Shown here one piece after another: positions 17,409 to 25,934 of a stretch of 64,000 nucleotides of DNA. Below the pieces are notes generated by a model. It searched no databases. It was not told the DNA's origin and was given only the letters and a program-made list of their open reading frames with translations. Each line of letters starts with the position of its first letter. Within the stretch, counting starts at the first letter, position 1. A program made the translations under genes and the position numbers. The stretch spans positions 5,490,001 to 5,554,000 of the forward strand of contig NZ_FNSI01000001.1 of the NCBI RefSeq assembly GCF_900104955.1, written 5' to 3'. The stretch comes from Beijerinckia sp. 28-YEA-48. GTDB taxonomy: Bacteria; Pseudomonadota; Alphaproteobacteria; Rhizobiales; Beijerinckiaceae.

Positions 17409-18461
17409 ATGACAGAACCCGGACACATGCTCACCACTTACGATCAGTCCCTGACCACTCACGTGCAACCGATCGAGACGGGGGCCGAGGCTGTCGCCGC
17501 TGCTTTTCCCGATGGTCGCCCGGCGCTGGCGCTGGCCAATGGCGAAGTGCTGTTTGCCGATAATGGCGAACGGGTTTTCGCCCATCCGGATGCGGCGATC
17601 CTCTGTACGGCTGCGACCCGCGATCGGTTCGTGACCGGCGGCGATGATGGCCGTGTGGTTGAGACGCGCGGCAATGGCCAGACGACGGAGCTCGGCAACG
17701 AAAAGGGCAAGTGGATCGATGCGCTCGCCCTGCGTGAGGACGGCGCGACGGCCTGGTCGGCTGGCAAGGACGTGCGGGCGCGCGATCCCAAGGGCGTAGT
17801 CAAGAGCATGCAGGCGCCCTCAGGCGTGCGCGGGCTCAGCTTTATGCCGAAGGGCTATCGCCTGGCGATGTCTCATTACAATGGCGCCAGCCTGTGGTTC
17901 CCCAATATGGTGGCAGAGCCCGACCAGCTGCGCTGGGCCGGTTCGCATCTCGATCTCACCGTTTCGCCGGATGGCCAGTTCTGCGTCACCGCCATGCAGG
18001 AAAACGCGCTGCATGGCTGGCGCATCGCCGACAAGAAGGACATGCGCATGACCGGCTATCCGGCCAAGACGCGCTCCTTCTCCTGGTCGCCCGATGGCAA
18101 GTGGCTGGCGACCTCGGGTGCCGATGCCTGCGTCATCTGGCCGTTCGAATCCAAGGATGGACCGATGGGCAAGGCGCCGCGCGAATGCGGCGTGCGCCCG
18201 GCGCGCATCAACCGTGTTGCTTTCCATCCGAAGGCGCCGATCGTCGCGCTTGGCTATGACGATGGCTGGGTGCTGATGTGCCGGATCACCGATAGCGCCG
18301 AACTTTTGGTGCGCAAGGGGCTCGAGGAGACCGACGAGGTGGATGCGCGCAATCGGCCGCGCGCCCCGGTTTCGGCTCTGGCTTGGGATGCGGAGGGCAA
18401 GCGGCTGCTGTTCGGGCTTGAGACCGGCGAGGCCGGATTGCTCACCCTGCCGACCGTTTAA
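17409..18461 (+). CDS. WD40-repeat protein linked to the COG0523 GTPase
   Basis: A 350-residue predicted beta-propeller. Repeats such as HLDLTVSPDGQFCVTAMQENALHGW, SFSWSPDGKWLATSGADACVIWPF and RVAFHPKAPIVALGYDDGWVLM each end in a strand typical of WD blades, about seven in all. There is no signal peptide, so it should be cytoplasmic. It starts 68 bp after the GTPase (ATG 17409, or 17427). I recall this pair as conserved in alphaproteobacteria, which suggests a partner or scaffold for metal delivery. AztD, a periplasmic beta-propeller zinc chaperone, is a functional analogue but is exported, so the two should not be equated. Exact function unknown. Confidence 0.82.
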   Translation: MTEPGHMLTTYDQSLTTHVQPIETGAEAVAAAFPDGRPALALANGEVLFADNGERVFAHPDAAILCTAATRDRFVTGGDDGRVVETRGNGQTTELGNEKGKWIDALALREDGATAWSAGKDVRARDPKGVVKSMQAPSGVRGLSFMPKGYRLAMSHYNGASLWFPNMVAEPDQLRWAGSHLDLTVSPDGQFCVTAMQENALHGWRIADKKDMRMTGYPAKTRSFSWSPDGKWLATSGADACVIWPFESKDGPMGKAPRECGVRPARINRVAFHPKAPIVALGYDDGWVLMCRITDSAELLVRKGLEETDEVDARNRPRAPVSALAWDAEGKRLLFGLETGEAGLLTLPTV

Positions 18462-18525
18462 CGTCGCCTCCCGCGCCATTCGTGGCTTCATTGTGGGGTG
18501 CTCGTTCCCGGGATAAGCTTCCGGC

Positions 18526-20715
18526 ATGCGCCCCACGATCGCTCGTCTCCTTAGCCTCGTAGCGTTTCTCAGTGCCGGCCCCATGGCCGTGGCGCAACCG
18601 GCCGTTGCGCCGCCGACGCCCGTTACGACTTTGATCAGCGACGCGCCGCTGTTGGCGGAACTCGATCGCGACAAGAGTGCGCCGCTGTCGCTGCTCTCGC
18701 TCTTCAAGCGCATTCATGACGCGCAGAAACTGTCGTCGCCGGCCGTTGTCACGGCACCAGGGCCGACGCGCGCGAGCGATCTCGCCAGGTTCAGCGATAG
18801 CTATGGGAGGTTTGCGACCGTCATGTCGGCTGACATCAGCCGGATGATCGCGGAACTGGGCATCGACTGGGAAAAGGACATTCTGAAGACCTATGTGCCG
18901 TCGGCCGCGAAAACTGAAGCCGGAAAACGGCTGCGGCAGAACGGTAATGTCATGCGCGTCTTCAACGATAAATGGCTCGACTCGCCGGACGGCGCGTTCA
19001 TTCTGGCTGGCATCGTCAATCGCATCGATCGCCGTGATTTCGATCCCGGTCGTTGCGGTGAGGTGCGTTTCATTTATCGTCTTGGCTATGATGTGAAGAT
19101 GAATGGCAAGACTTATGCCTCGCGCATGCCGTTCACCGTCAACATGGTGTTCAGCTCCGATGACGATGGCGACAATTGCCGCAGCGTCGCCGCGCGTTGG
19201 CGGATTGAGGGCATTGGCAAGGACGCTGCCACGGTGATCGCTCAGCGGTTGCTGCAAGGACCGCTCGACTTTTCGAAACTGACGTTCAAGCAGATGGAAA
19301 TCAATGCGCAGGTGGCGCGGTTTCCCTCCGACCTTGAGAATATGGAGAACCGCAAGCTCGCCGGCCAAGCGATCTATTGGATGCGCATCTTCGCCTTCCG
19401 CGATGGCAGCTTTCGACCGATCGGCCTGGAGAATACGCCGGATGTACAGGCGATCCTGAAGGAGCCTGCCAAGCAAAAGCAATTGCAGGACTATCTATCC
19501 AGCCATCTGACGGAGATCGACACCGGCGCGTTCAAAATGCCCGACGAGCTGACGGCGGATATCGCACTCAGCTATTCCACGGCGGGAAGCGCGCGCGTTG
19601 CCAATCGGCCGTTCGATCTCGTCGTCAGCAAGGAGCTGGCGGACAAGATGGTCAGTGCCTGGGGCACGGCTGAGCCGTCACGCCGGTTCGTGCGCACCGG
19701 TGCTGCGCTGCTGGAGCGTCTCAACACATCGTCCTGTATGGGCTGCCATCAATCATCATCCACGGCGGGCTTTCATCTCCTCGGCGTCGATCGCTCCGAT
19801 TTCGGTGGCGATGCGCAGGCTGTGCAGGCGGCGCTCGATGGCAATCGGCTGCAGCTGCCGTTCTCGCCGCATGTCTATGCGGAGCTGCCGCGCCGCAAGA
19901 GCTATGTCGAACATCTGGCGCGCGGCGAGACGCCGGATCGTTTCCGGTCGCATCCCTCCGCGCCGGCAGCCGATTGGGACAAGAAGGCGACACCAACCAC
20001 TGCGGCGGCGGGCGACAACATGGCTTGTCCCGTGAATAGCGATCTGGCGAGCGAAGCCAATTGGAGCTGCCGCAGTGGCCTGACCTGCCAGGCGATGACG
20101 ACCAATACGGCGGCTTCTTTTCATCTGGGCCAATGCGTTCCGCCGCAGAAAAACATCTATGCGGGCTTAAGTTGCCGGGCCAATGTCATCGACGATGCGA
20201 CGCCGAAGACCGCTGCGGGCAGCAAGCTCAGTTTCAACGTGCGCTCGTTCAGCGACCGCGTCACCCAGGAAGCGCTGATCTACAAGGTGCCGGAAGGCAA
20301 GTTGAGCGGCTATGAGAACAATTGCCGCCCGAGCCGGATCGGTGTGCCCCTTGGCCGTCTTTCACGTCCCTGCAGTCCGGAGGAAGCGCGGCTGGCTGCC
20401 TTCCTGCCGGGCAAAGCCGCGAACGAGATCTGCGCCATCGTCGGTGGCAAAGGCTTTGAGCAGATGGCCAAGGGTTATTTCGACAGCGCGGCATTTGCCG
20501 CCAGCGTTGGGCGCGGCATGCTCGACACCTGTTCGCCGACGCGCTTCTGCCGCGAAGATTATATCTGCCAGGCGATGCCTGATGATCTGACGCGCGGGGC
20601 GATCAAGCCGAGCCCGCAAGCGCTGAATGTTTTGAAGAGCGAGAAGATCGGTTTCTGTACGCCGACTTATTTCGTTTATCAGCTGCGCTTGGATGGGCAT
20701 CCCAATCCCAAGTGA
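18526..20715 (+). CDS. Large secreted protein with one heme-c motif
   Basis: The 729-residue protein has a signal peptide ending AVAQP. It carries a single CMGCH (CxxCH) site near residue 406, so one covalent heme c is possible. The rest is mostly soluble. The last 220 residues are rich in Cys pairs (ACPVNS..WSCRSGLTCQAM, TRFCREDYICQAM), suggesting a disulfide-bonded repeat domain. I do not recognise a named family and no enzyme signature is visible. It stands alone: the WD40 gene ends 64 bp before and rpe is convergent. An electron-transfer or stress-related envelope role is possible but not shown. Confidence 0.75.
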   Translation: MRPTIARLLSLVAFLSAGPMAVAQPAVAPPTPVTTLISDAPLLAELDRDKSAPLSLLSLFKRIHDAQKLSSPAVVTAPGPTRASDLARFSDSYGRFATVMSADISRMIAELGIDWEKDILKTYVPSAAKTEAGKRLRQNGNVMRVFNDKWLDSPDGAFILAGIVNRIDRRDFDPGRCGEVRFIYRLGYDVKMNGKTYASRMPFTVNMVFSSDDDGDNCRSVAARWRIEGIGKDAATVIAQRLLQGPLDFSKLTFKQMEINAQVARFPSDLENMENRKLAGQAIYWMRIFAFRDGSFRPIGLENTPDVQAILKEPAKQKQLQDYLSSHLTEIDTGAFKMPDELTADIALSYSTAGSARVANRPFDLVVSKELADKMVSAWGTAEPSRRFVRTGAALLERLNTSSCMGCHQSSSTAGFHLLGVDRSDFGGDAQAVQAALDGNRLQLPFSPHVYAELPRRKSYVEHLARGETPDRFRSHPSAPAADWDKKATPTTAAAGDNMACPVNSDLASEANWSCRSGLTCQAMTTNTAASFHLGQCVPPQKNIYAGLSCRANVIDDATPKTAAGSKLSFNVRSFSDRVTQEALIYKVPEGKLSGYENNCRPSRIGVPLGRLSRPCSPEEARLAAFLPGKAANEICAIVGGKGFEQMAKGYFDSAAFAASVGRGMLDTCSPTRFCREDYICQAMPDDLTRGAIKPSPQALNVLKSEKIGFCTPTYFVYQLRLDGHPNPK

Positions 20716-20735
20716 GGCGGCAGCATTCTACCGCT

Positions 20736-20785
20736 CGGTCTGGATCCCCGCTCAGCCGCACTGCGGCTGTCGGGGATGACACTGA
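20736..20785. repeat. Intergenic REP-like hairpin
   Basis: Nested inverted repeats: ATCCCCG and CGGGGAT outside, AGCCGC and GCGGCT inside with a 3-nt loop. They lie between the convergent heme-protein and rpe genes. The flanks TCTGGATCCCCG and CGGGGATGACA are of the kind seen in widespread proteobacterial repeats. It may stop transcription from both sides. Confidence 0.55.
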
Positions 20786-20804
20786 GGACTCTTCTGCGCT
20801 GCTG

Positions 20805-21485
20805 TTAGGCGATCTCGCCGCGTGCGCTTTCGGCCGCCTTGCGGATCGCCGCGATATTGCCGGCGAAGGCGTTCTGGCCGCCTTTGAACACGGCCGAGCC
20901 GGCGACGAGATAATTGGCGCCGGCGGCAACGCAGGCGGCGGCCGTTTCAGCGGTCACACCGCCGTCGATCTCGATGTCGATGTCGCGGCCGGCGCACATG
21001 GCGGCGATGCGGCGCACTTTGTCGAGCACGGGATAGATGAACTTCTGGCCGCCGAAGCCCGGGTTAACGGTCATAGCCAGGATCAGGTCGACATCGTCGA
21101 GCACGGGTTCGACGACGTTCTCGGGCGTGCCCGGATTGATGGCAACGCCGGCGCGTTTGCCGAGCTTGCGGATCGCCTGCAAGGTGCGATGCAGATGGGG
21201 GCCGGCCTCAGCATGGACGGTGATGATGTCAGCGCCGCCATGGGCGAAGGCTTCGAGATAGGGATCGACCGGCGAAATCATCAGATGCACGTCGAACGGC
21301 TTGTCGGTGACGCCACGAATGGAGCGCATCACATCGGGGCCGAAGGAGATATTGGGGACGAAATGGCCGTCCATGATGTCGACATGGACGAGATCGCCAC
21401 CGGCCTCCATCGCCGCCCGCGTGTCATCGCCGAGCCGGGAAAAATCGGCGGCAAGGATCGAGGGCAGGATTTTCAACGGGCGCAT
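20805..21485 (-). CDS. rpe: Ribulose-phosphate 3-epimerase
   Basis: Interconverts ribulose-5-phosphate and xylulose-5-phosphate in the pentose-phosphate pathway (or the Calvin cycle). The TIM-barrel signatures are all present: ILPSILAADFSRLGDD, HVDIMDGHFVPN with the metal His/Asp, DVHLMI, MTVNPGFGGQKFI and IDGGV with the catalytic Asp, then VAGSAVF. The length (226 aa) is normal. It is a housekeeping gene on the opposite strand to its neighbour and about 100 bp from a Rieske oxygenase gene. Confidence 0.97.
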   Translation of the reverse strand: MRPLKILPSILAADFSRLGDDTRAAMEAGGDLVHVDIMDGHFVPNISFGPDVMRSIRGVTDKPFDVHLMISPVDPYLEAFAHGGADIITVHAEAGPHLHRTLQAIRKLGKRAGVAINPGTPENVVEPVLDDVDLILAMTVNPGFGGQKFIYPVLDKVRRIAAMCAGRDIDIEIDGGVTAETAAACVAAGANYLVAGSAVFKGGQNAFAGNIAAIRKAAESARGEIA

Positions 21486-21587
21486 TTGCGGTCTCCAAAG
21501 TCTATGCGGCGTGGCTTATCGCAGGTTCCGCCGCGATAAGGAACGACATTTGGAGACAAAATCCCAGAAAATCGGCCGTTTTCGGGC

Positions 21588-22655
21588 TTATTCCGCTGCG
21601 GATGCCGGGATAGAGGCTACTTCGCGGTCCTGGCGCAGCAGTTCGTCCATGATGCGGCGGAAGCGCGTCGGGCCGGCATCGACCTCCAGGAAAATCGGCC
21701 GCTCCTTGTCGATGGCCGGATCATCCATATTGCGCTGCTGGCCTTCGATCATCACCCGGTCCTGTACGTCGAACGCCTCGTGGCGCAGTTCCGAGAGCAG
21801 GGCGCGCAATTCGCTGTCGATCGGCTCGCCCCAGGTGCGCGGGTTCTGTCGGACGGCGGCGAAATGATAGAGCGTCGTCGTTTCTGTTTCCGGCGTCAGG
21901 AAATGCGCGCCGAACACGCCGGTGCCGTCCGCGCGCTTGCCACCTGGAGACGTCGCGCCGGTATCGTTCAACAGGTTCGAGGGCGCGTGCCAGAGGATGC
22001 TGGCCCAGATGTCGACGGGCGCGTCGTCGCGCTTAAACAGGAGATTGTAGAGCTGCGGCGGCGGCACGTTCTCGTTAAGGCGCGAAACGTTCAGGGTCGC
22101 GCCGTTCTGCTCGACGCTGACTTTGGCCGGGATCATCTCTTCATTGCCGAGCACGCCTTCATGCAGAACGGTGGCGTGGCTGAGATCGAGCAGATTTTCG
22201 ACGATGCGATAATAATGCGCCTTCATGCGCATCCATTCCTTGCGCGAGACGGTCGCCGGATCGGCGGTATCGAACAGAGAGAAGTCGGGAATGGTTAAAG
22301 GATCAGCCGCGCTTTCGCCCATCCACACCCAGACGAGCGTGTGTTTTTCCACCACAGGGTAAGCGCGCACCTTGGCGTTGGGCGGAATGCGCCCCGAGGC
22401 ATGGGGATTGCGCACGCAGGCGCCTGAGGTGTCGAACTCAAGGCCATGATATTGGCAGCGCAATCTGTCACCGACGATCTTGCCGAGATGCAGCGGCGCT
22501 TGCCGATGCGGGCAGGCATCGGTCAAGGCGCAGAGCTTGCCATCCGCCGTGCGAAAGAAGACGAGCGGCTCGTCGAGAATGCGGCGTGGTTGGGGAGCTT
22601 CGCCGAGGTCTTGCGACCACATGGCCACATACCAGGCATTGCGCAGAAACGTCAT
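21588..22655 (-). CDS. Rieske aromatic-ring oxygenase, VanA-like
   Basis: The terminal oxygenase of a two-component Rieske monooxygenase, 355 aa. Rieske ligands are Cys48, His50, Cys67 and His70 (CPHR..CQYHG). The mononuclear iron site is the N154-D157-H160-H165 motif (NLLDLSHATVLHEG). The arrangement matches vanillate O-demethylase-like (VanA) enzymes and related demethylases of phenolic or N-methyl substrates. No reductase (VanB) gene is adjacent, so electrons must come from an unlinked reductase. It is divergent from a Bug-protein gene. Substrate unknown. Confidence 0.88.
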   Translation of the reverse strand: MTFLRNAWYVAMWSQDLGEAPQPRRILDEPLVFFRTADGKLCALTDACPHRQAPLHLGKIVGDRLRCQYHGLEFDTSGACVRNPHASGRIPPNAKVRAYPVVEKHTLVWVWMGESAADPLTIPDFSLFDTADPATVSRKEWMRMKAHYYRIVENLLDLSHATVLHEGVLGNEEMIPAKVSVEQNGATLNVSRLNENVPPPQLYNLLFKRDDAPVDIWASILWHAPSNLLNDTGATSPGGKRADGTGVFGAHFLTPETETTTLYHFAAVRQNPRTWGEPIDSELRALLSELRHEAFDVQDRVMIEGQQRNMDDPAIDKERPIFLEVDAGPTRFRRIMDELLRQDREVASIPASAAE

Positions 22656-22825
22656 GGTGATCCTCCCTCACGTGAAGCTAGGCAGATGCGCGGGGACGGT
22701 AAAGCCGCTCAAAGGCACATGCTCACATTGCGATACGAAATTTTCGCTTGGCGGGCAGGTCGGCGTCTTTCAAGTGTCAAACGCCATGCTACGCTTCTGT
22801 CATTGAACGGGACCTGGGAGGGAAC

Positions 22826-23806
22826 ATGTTCGGGAAGCTGTTTGCGGCTGGAGCCGCCGTGCTGACCTTAACGAATATCGCTGCAGCACAGGGCGCGGCG
22901 AACTGGCCGCAACGACCGGTGACGATGATCGTCTCGCAAGCGGCGGGTGCGAGTCCGGACGTGATGGCGCGCCTCATCGCCGAAAAGCTCGGCCGGGAGC
23001 TTGGCCAAGGCGTTGTCGTCGAGAACAAGCCGGGCGGCGGCAATGTGGTTGGCGCGGTGGCGGCAGCGCGCGCAACACCTGACGGCTATACCTTCTTCTT
23101 CGCCACGTCGGCGGCGCTGGCCAACAATGTCTTCATGATGAAGGACCTGCCGTATCATCCACGCAAGGATTTCGCGCCGGTGGCGCTGGTGACGCGCAGC
23201 AATCAGGTGATCGTGACGACGCCTGATCTGCCGGTGAAAAGCCTGTCCGAACTCGTCGCGCTGGAGAAAGCAGCACCGGGCAAATATTCACTGGGTGTCG
23301 ATGGCCCGCGCAATCTCGCTGGCGTCACCGCGCAAGCGCTTAACAAGCGCACCGGCACGACCTTCGTTCTGGTGCCTTATCCCAATATCAACAATGCGGT
23401 TCAGGATACGATCGCCGGACGTCTGCAAGTCGGCGTGTTCTCGGTGTCGATCGTCGAGGCGCAGATCCGCGCCGGATCGATGCGGGCCATCGCCATGGCC
23501 TCCGCCAAGCGGGTGGCGGCGTTCCCCGATCTGCCGGCGGCGGGTGAAACCGTGCCGGGCTTCGATTTCGCCGGCTGGTTCATGCTGATGGCGCCGGCGG
23601 GCACGCCTGCCGACATCGTCCAGAAGATGAATGTGGCCATCGACAAGGCGACCCGCGATCCGCAGGTGCGCGAGATGGCGCCGAAACTTGGCTTCGATAT
23701 CAATCCGGAGGGCGTCGGATCACCCGTCGATGCGGCGAACTTCCTTGGCGAACAGCTCGTGCTGTGGGAAAAGACGACCAAGGAATTGGGGATCGAGCCG
23801 CAATAG
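22826..23806 (+). CDS. Orphan Bug/TctC-family substrate-binding protein
   Basis: A 326-residue periplasmic receptor of the tripartite tricarboxylate (Bug) family. The signal peptide ends IAAAQ. VTMIVSQAAGASPDVMARLIAE and VVENKPGGGNVVGAVAAA are the usual strands that form the ligand pocket. GGGAGGGAAC places the start at ATG 22826. It lies between a divergent Rieske oxygenase and a LysR regulator 24 bp downstream, so a role in uptake or sensing of the oxygenase's substrate is plausible. No TctAB partner is in the window. Confidence 0.92.
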   Translation: MFGKLFAAGAAVLTLTNIAAAQGAANWPQRPVTMIVSQAAGASPDVMARLIAEKLGRELGQGVVVENKPGGGNVVGAVAAARATPDGYTFFFATSAALANNVFMMKDLPYHPRKDFAPVALVTRSNQVIVTTPDLPVKSLSELVALEKAAPGKYSLGVDGPRNLAGVTAQALNKRTGTTFVLVPYPNINNAVQDTIAGRLQVGVFSVSIVEAQIRAGSMRAIAMASAKRVAAFPDLPAAGETVPGFDFAGWFMLMAPAGTPADIVQKMNVAIDKATRDPQVREMAPKLGFDINPEGVGSPVDAANFLGEQLVLWEKTTKELGIEPQ

Positions 23807-23830
23807 TAAGAGGGGCGAAAGTGAGACGGG

Positions 23831-24751
23831 ATGGAGCCACGATATCTGCGGCAACTGGCCGAAATCGTTGAACTGGGCTCGCTGTCGCGGGCCGCGGAAG
23901 CGCTTCACCTCACCCAGCCCACACTCAGCCGCAATATGAAGAGTCTTGAGGCGCAGGTTGGTGCGCCTCTCTTGAAGCGTGGGCGCTATGGCGTTGCGCC
24001 CACGGTGATTGGCGCGGCGCTGGCGCGGCAGGGACGTCTGATCCGCGATGCCATGGATCAGGCGGAAGGCGAAGTCGAGCGATGGCGGCAGGGACAGGAT
24101 GGCAAGCTGCGCATCGCCGTCGGCGCCATGCTGGCGCGCTCGATCATGCCAGGCTTTGTCAGCCACATTCTGCAGTCGAAATGGAATGTCGGTTTGCGCG
24201 TGTCGGTCGACGGCGCCGAGCGCCTGCTCGATCGGCTGCGGCGCGACGAGCTCGATATTGTGCTGGCGCCGGGCCAGCGGCATTTCGCGGCCGACGATCT
24301 GATCCATGATGTCATGTTCGAAGATCATATCGGTCTGTTCGCCAGCGAGAAACATCCGTTGGCGCGCCGTCGCGAGGTGAGCGTCGCCGATCTAACCGCC
24401 GCCACCTGGACGACCGTGGGCGTGCTCTCGGGCGCGCGCGATACGACGCGGGAAATTCTCTCGCGCATCGGCGTTGATGGCGCGCGCACCGTCATTGAAT
24501 TCTCCGGCGATATTTCGATCGCCCTCAGTCTGGTGAGTAGCGGCAACTATCTGATGGCAGCGCCCAGCTTTCTGATGCGCCATATCGATGATCCACGCCG
24601 CTTCGTCGAGCTGCGATTCAAGGCTGAGATGCCGCGCCGCGACGTCGCCATGTGGCGGCGTCAGGACATGAAGGATCATCCGCTGATCGAGGAATTCAAA
24701 GGGCGCTTCGAGGCCTATGTGCGGGGCCTGGCCGGCAGCAAGTCGGGCTGA
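23831..24751 (+). CDS. LysR-family transcriptional regulator
   Basis: The 306-residue protein has an N-terminal winged helix-turn-helix (LGSLSRAAEALHLTQPTLSRNMKSLE) and an effector domain with the two-lobe periplasmic-binding fold (KLRIAVGAMLARSIMPGFV). It starts 24 bp after a Bug-protein gene and is followed 127 bp later by another. This suggests that it controls one or both, plus possibly the oxygenase and sulfatase genes, in response to their ligand. The regulator is on the same strand as its likely targets rather than divergent, which is less usual for LysR. Confidence 0.93.
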   Translation: MEPRYLRQLAEIVELGSLSRAAEALHLTQPTLSRNMKSLEAQVGAPLLKRGRYGVAPTVIGAALARQGRLIRDAMDQAEGEVERWRQGQDGKLRIAVGAMLARSIMPGFVSHILQSKWNVGLRVSVDGAERLLDRLRRDELDIVLAPGQRHFAADDLIHDVMFEDHIGLFASEKHPLARRREVSVADLTAATWTTVGVLSGARDTTREILSRIGVDGARTVIEFSGDISIALSLVSSGNYLMAAPSFLMRHIDDPRRFVELRFKAEMPRRDVAMWRRQDMKDHPLIEEFKGRFEAYVRGLAGSKSG

Positions 24752-24878
24752 GATATACGTTTTTGGTATGATTGTCGGCATAATTGTTGTTTCCGAATAA
24801 ATAAAACCTCTCCACAATGCGCCCGACGCGTCAGCCGGCAGCTCAGCCGCGGCCGTCTTCGAGGGGAGTGGATTAACA

Positions 24879-25853
24879 ATGATGATGCGGAAAATCGCCG
24901 CCGCCGCGTTCTGGCTGGCGGGGGCCATGGCTGTTGCCGCGCAAACGCCGATCGAGCAAATCCCGGCGGGGCCGATCACGATCATCGTGCCGCTGGCGCC
25001 AGGCGGGCCGGCCGATGCCATCGCCCGTATTTTGGCTGAGCGTCTCGGTCAGGATATCAAGCGCTCGATCATCGTCGAGAACCGCACGGGCGCTGCCGGC
25101 AATGTGGGCGCCGCCTTCGTCGCCAAATCGGCGCCGGATGGGGCGACCTGGCTGTTTTGCCCGGATTCGATCGTCACCGTGAATCCAAGTGTCTATAAAT
25201 CGCAGGGGTTCGATGCGGCGCGCGATCTGGTGCCGGTTGCCAAGGTCGGCCAAAATCTGCTGCTGCTCGCCGTCAACGCCAACTCGGTTCCGGTAAAAAG
25301 CTTCAAGGAATTGGTTGAATACGGCAAAACCCATGAGCTGAATTTCGGTTCGGCCGGCATCGGCTCGCCAGGCCATCTGGCGCTCGAATATCTGAAAATG
25401 GTGAGCGACCTGCGCGCCGTACATGTGCCCTATCGCGGTGCGGCCCTGGCTTTGCAGGATTTGCTGGCCGGCAATATTCAGGCGAGCTTCATCACCGCCG
25501 GCGTGCTCATCCCCCATGTCAATTCGGGCGCGCTGCGGGCGCTGGCGGTTTCGGCCAACGAGCGCGTGCGCTTTGTTCCCGACGTGCCGACGGCGGAGGA
25601 AGCGGGCATCAAGGGCTTCGAGGCGCGCTTCGTCAATTACATGTTCGCACCGGCGGGCATGAAGCCGGAACTGCGGGCGGCCTTCGGCAATGCCGTTCGG
25701 GAAGCGTTGAAGAATCCCGAGGTGCGCGCGCGCATCGAGCAGCAGGCCACCGATCCGATCAGCGCCGATGAAGCATCGTCCATCGCGCAGATCGCCAAGG
25801 ACCGCCAGAAATGGGGCGAGGTCATCGCCAAAGCTGGTATGAAGATGGAATAA
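24879..25853 (+). CDS. Orphan Bug/TctC-family substrate-binding protein
   Basis: A 324-residue protein with a signal peptide ending VAAQ. Bug-family motifs are ITIIVPLAPGGPADAIARILAERL, VENRTGAAGN and VPYRGAALALQDLLAGNIQ. GAGGGGAG about 15 bp before ATG 24879 is an adequate ribosome site. The sulfatase gene follows after 81 bp on the same strand and an MFS carrier after that, so the three may form a unit handling a sulfated or phosphonated compound; this is inference. Confidence 0.92.
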   Translation: MMMRKIAAAAFWLAGAMAVAAQTPIEQIPAGPITIIVPLAPGGPADAIARILAERLGQDIKRSIIVENRTGAAGNVGAAFVAKSAPDGATWLFCPDSIVTVNPSVYKSQGFDAARDLVPVAKVGQNLLLLAVNANSVPVKSFKELVEYGKTHELNFGSAGIGSPGHLALEYLKMVSDLRAVHVPYRGAALALQDLLAGNIQASFITAGVLIPHVNSGALRALAVSANERVRFVPDVPTAEEAGIKGFEARFVNYMFAPAGMKPELRAAFGNAVREALKNPEVRARIEQQATDPISADEASSIAQIAKDRQKWGEVIAKAGMKME

Positions 25854-25934
25854 TGTGTCGCCGCCGGTTGCTGCCGGCGGCATTAAGATCGCTTGGAAAC
25901 AAAGATCGTTTGGAAACGCTGATACGAGGCCTCT

